In this document: positions 3,650-5,481 of the stretch, piece after piece
How the letters are laid out: each line of letters starts with the position of its first letter
Numbering within the stretch: the stretch's first letter is position 1
Assembly (NCBI GenBank): GCA_002059205.1
Contig: MVCQ01000126.1
Span: 1 to 5,481, forward strand
DNA from: Candidatus Latescibacteria bacterium 4484_107
GTDB taxonomy: Bacteria; Latescibacterota; 4484-107
Length of the DNA stretch: 5,481 nt
Direction of reading: 5' to 3'
Program-made: the position numbers and the translations under genes
Notes under the pieces: generated by a model
Databases searched by the model: none
What the model was told of the DNA's origin: nothing
The model's input: the letters and a program-made list of their open reading frames with translations, nothing else

Positions 3650-5481
3650 ATGGGAATGGATTTTTTTGCCCTGTGCGGCCTCATAACGGAGATAGGCGAA
3701 TCCCTGAAAGAGCGCCAGATCCGCGCGTCATTCACTGTGGGGAAAACCGATCTTTATCTTCAACGGTCCCCCACCTCTTATGTTTTGGCCTCCTGCCTGC
3801 CCGGAGCGGGCCGTGCGCACCTCGTGTCCAACGCGCCAACGTCGGACAGAACGGATTGGGGAAAAGGGCGGCTTCAAAAAGCCATGTGCCTCTCCGTGGA
3901 ACAGATGAACGGGGATCGGGCGCTGTGCCTTCGATTCGTAAAACAAGATTCCATCGGCGCCACGACCCGGAGCATACTCGTCGTGGAAATGACCGGGCGT
4001 AACAGCAACGTGATCCTGATAGACGAGCCGTCCGGAAAAATCATAGACTGCCTCCGGTGCATTACTCCGAGTATGAGCCGATATCGTCAAGTCATGCCGG
4101 GAGCGCGCTACAAACCCCCACCGCCTCAAGATCGCTTCGATCCCAGACACGATGCGCCCGAAGCCTTCGCACAAGCCCTCCGCTCCGTTCCCGATAAGCC
4201 CCTCGTTGAAGCCCTTTCCCGAATGCTGATGTGCGCGGATCGCTCCACAGCCCTCCGCATCGCGTCGGAAAACGGCCTCGTCGCCCTGACTCCGACAGGA
4301 GCGCTCGAAGCGTCCGATGTCGAAAAGCTCTATCGCCGTGCACGCACCCTCTACGAGGAGATCGCGGATCGCGAATTTCCGGGGTTTCAATCCGAAATCC
4401 GAAATCCGAAATCCGAAATCGTACCGTCCGAAAACCCAAATTTGACGGCACGGGCCTTCGTTTTTTTCGATGAAGATGGCATTCTAAAAGACTTCACGGC
4501 CTTCGATCCGATCTGGGTGCCGGACGAATGCAAGCGGAGCTTCCCCACCCTGAGCCAGGCCGTCGCCTATTTCTACGAGCACAAACGCGCCATACAGACC
4601 TTGGAGCAAACCCGCACCTCGTTGAAAGCCGCCCTCAATCGCCTCATCGCTTCGACCTCAAAGAAAACAGAGCGCCTTCGGAAGGAACTGAATCGCGCCA
4701 GAAACGCGGACGAATTCAAACGGATGGGTGAACTGCTGACGGCTCATCTATATCAGATCAGGCCCCGACAGGAGGCGATCACCCTGAGCGATTTCTACGA
4801 TCCTGCCCGGAAAGTCACTATCTCGCTGGATCCGAACCAAACTCCGTCGGAGAACGCCCAGCGCTACTTCACCAAGTACCGGAAAGCCAAGCGCGGAGCG
4901 CAGACGATCCATCAACTCCATGAGGCTGCCGAAGAACGCCTCACCGAACTGAAGCGATACGCCGCCGAACTATCATCCGCTGGGGACGAGCACGCTTTGG
5001 AAACCCTTCGGAACCGTTTGATCGAGGCGGGAATCATCCGGAGCGAGGCGAAAAAAGGAGGGCACATCAGAAAAGAAAAAACACCGCAGATCCACCCCAG
5101 GCGTTACGTGACTTCGGAGGGATGGACGGTCTTCGTGGGACGAAACGACTGGGAAAACGACCTCCTCACCCGTCGCGCTCATCCGGAGGATTTCTGGTTC
5201 CACGCGCAGGGGTGTCCGGGATCGCACGTGGTGCTGAAGCGGGAAGGACGAAAAGCGGAGCCGGGCAAACACACCCTGGAAGAAGCTGCGGGCGTAGCGG
5301 CCTATTGGAGCAAAGCGCGCACCTCCAAAACCGTTCCGGTGAATTATACCCTGCGAAAATACGTACGCAAGCCCAGACGCGCCAAACCCGGATCCGTGCT
5401 GATCCAGCGGGAAAAAACGCTCTTTGTGGAACCCAAACTGCTGCCTCAAGCCGATGCCGTAAGCGTGAAACGGGAGACAGA
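3650..5481 (+). CDS. rqcH: NFACT-family ribosome quality control protein RqcH/Rqc2 homologue (partial, 3' end beyond window)
   Basis: RqcH binds stalled 50S-peptidyl-tRNA complexes and recruits tRNA-Ala to add C-terminal alanine tails that mark the chain for proteolysis. The frame is open for 610 residues with no stop and is probably close to its end, since most relatives have about 560-580. NFACT-N occupies the front: an early Asp4, the DR pair at 89-90 (NGDRALCLRF), and GRNSNVILID at 116-125. In B. subtilis the DR pair is needed for alanine tailing, so activity is plausible. Long charged helices at about 301-375 and 402-441 (NAQRYFTKYRKAK) form the coiled-coil arms. NFACT-R follows: WTVFVGRNDWENDLLT from 492, DFWFH at 514-518, PGSHVV at 523-528, then AAYWSKARTSKTVPVNYT and KPGSVLIQREKTLFVEP. 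ATG 3650 has TGGAG six bases upstream; in-frame ATG 3656 is the alternative. Residues 248-257 come from a 7-bp tandem repeat. The gene is divergent from yicC. Confidence 0.95.
   Translation, partial: MGMDFFALCGLITEIGESLKERQIRASFTVGKTDLYLQRSPTSYVLASCLPGAGRAHLVSNAPTSDRTDWGKGRLQKAMCLSVEQMNGDRALCLRFVKQDSIGATTRSILVVEMTGRNSNVILIDEPSGKIIDCLRCITPSMSRYRQVMPGARYKPPPPQDRFDPRHDAPEAFAQALRSVPDKPLVEALSRMLMCADRSTALRIASENGLVALTPTGALEASDVEKLYRRARTLYEEIADREFPGFQSEIRNPKSEIVPSENPNLTARAFVFFDEDGILKDFTAFDPIWVPDECKRSFPTLSQAVAYFYEHKRAIQTLEQTRTSLKAALNRLIASTSKKTERLRKELNRARNADEFKRMGELLTAHLYQIRPRQEAITLSDFYDPARKVTISLDPNQTPSENAQRYFTKYRKAKRGAQTIHQLHEAAEERLTELKRYAAELSSAGDEHALETLRNRLIEAGIIRSEAKKGGHIRKEKTPQIHPRRYVTSEGWTVFVGRNDWENDLLTRRAHPEDFWFHAQGCPGSHVVLKREGRKAEPGKHTLEEAAGVAAYWSKARTSKTVPVNYTLRKYVRKPRRAKPGSVLIQREKTLFVEPKLLPQADAVSVKRET
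4391..4420 (+). repeat. 7-bp tandem repeat (TCCGAAA x4) inside rqcH
   Basis: Four exact copies of TCCGAAA (4391-4418) plus TC. Three units make 21 bases, so the repeat is read as the 7-residue period SEIRNPK followed by SEI (residues 248-257), keeping the frame. It lies in a variable linker between the first NFACT-N lobe and the AFVFFDEDG strand. I recall the same heptamer as a common dispersed repeat in PVC-type genomes. Confidence 0.9.

Noticed and set aside
3538..4002. Plus-strand open frame of 154 codons starting in the rqcH leader
   Set aside because: It begins inside the GCAGAG palindrome, giving a repeat-derived peptide, then overlaps the start of rqcH in another frame. No ribosome site and no family resemblance.
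3728..4390. Minus-strand open frame of 220 codons
   Set aside because: It is antisense to rqcH across the conserved NFACT-N region and starts by the heptamer repeat.
4391..4420. The TCCGAAA array as a CRISPR or origin iteron array
   Set aside because: The units are seven bases with no spacers and lie inside a coding frame, so neither fits.
4973..5449. Minus-strand open frame of 158 codons
   Set aside because: It is antisense to the conserved NFACT-R domain of rqcH and has no recognisable motif.

Overview
The window is a compact bacterial housekeeping locus. Five genes read leftward on the minus strand, in transcription order yicC, remA, gmk, rpoZ and coaBC. One gene reads rightward, an NFACT/RqcH-type ribosome quality control factor. 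coaBC runs off the left edge and rqcH runs off the right edge. From memory, the same neighbourhood (yloA/rqcH, yloC/yicC, ylzA/remA, gmk, rpoZ, coaBC) exists in Bacillus subtilis and in several other phyla, so the gene content is ancient and conserved rather than accessory. No transposase, CRISPR array, tRNA, rRNA, toxin or phage gene is visible.

Layout. Positions 1-917 (-) hold the N-terminal 305 residues of CoaBC. Positions 1011-1241 (-) hold a 76-residue RNA polymerase omega subunit. Positions 1322-1942 (-) hold guanylate kinase with a GTG start. Positions 1939-2190 (-) hold a RemA/DUF370 protein with a TTG start and a strong AGGAGGAGG ribosome site; its stop overlaps the gmk start in a GTGA. 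Positions 2191-2445 are non-coding and contain a 90-nt imperfect palindrome just upstream of the remA ribosome site. Positions 2446-3321 (-) hold YicC. Positions 3322-3649 are the divergent control region, with two TTGACA promoters pointing outward and a second palindromic repeat in the rqcH leader. Positions 3650-5481 (+) hold rqcH, with a 7-bp tandem repeat inside the reading frame.

How the genes fit together. The yicC promoter at about 3419-3447 probably drives the whole leftward set. Its products act in RNA turnover (YicC), DNA-binding regulation (RemA), GMP to GDP conversion (Gmk), RNA polymerase assembly (omega) and coenzyme A synthesis (CoaBC). The rightward gene acts on stalled 50S-nascent chain complexes. 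The grouping is one of growth-linked functions, not a single pathway.

Organism. The window looks like a moderately GC-rich bacterium. Three short repeats (the TCCGAAA heptamer, the GCAGAG 9-nt-period palindrome and the TTTGGATTTTG hairpin) resemble repeats I associate with Planctomycetes-Verrucomicrobia-Chlamydiae relatives, Omnitrophota and some Deltaproteobacteria. That placement is inference and weak.

I do not see a new defence or metabolic system. The observations most worth following are the strand-asymmetric hairpin in the remA leader, the repeat that has become part of RqcH, and CoaBC with serine where the catalytic cysteine is expected.
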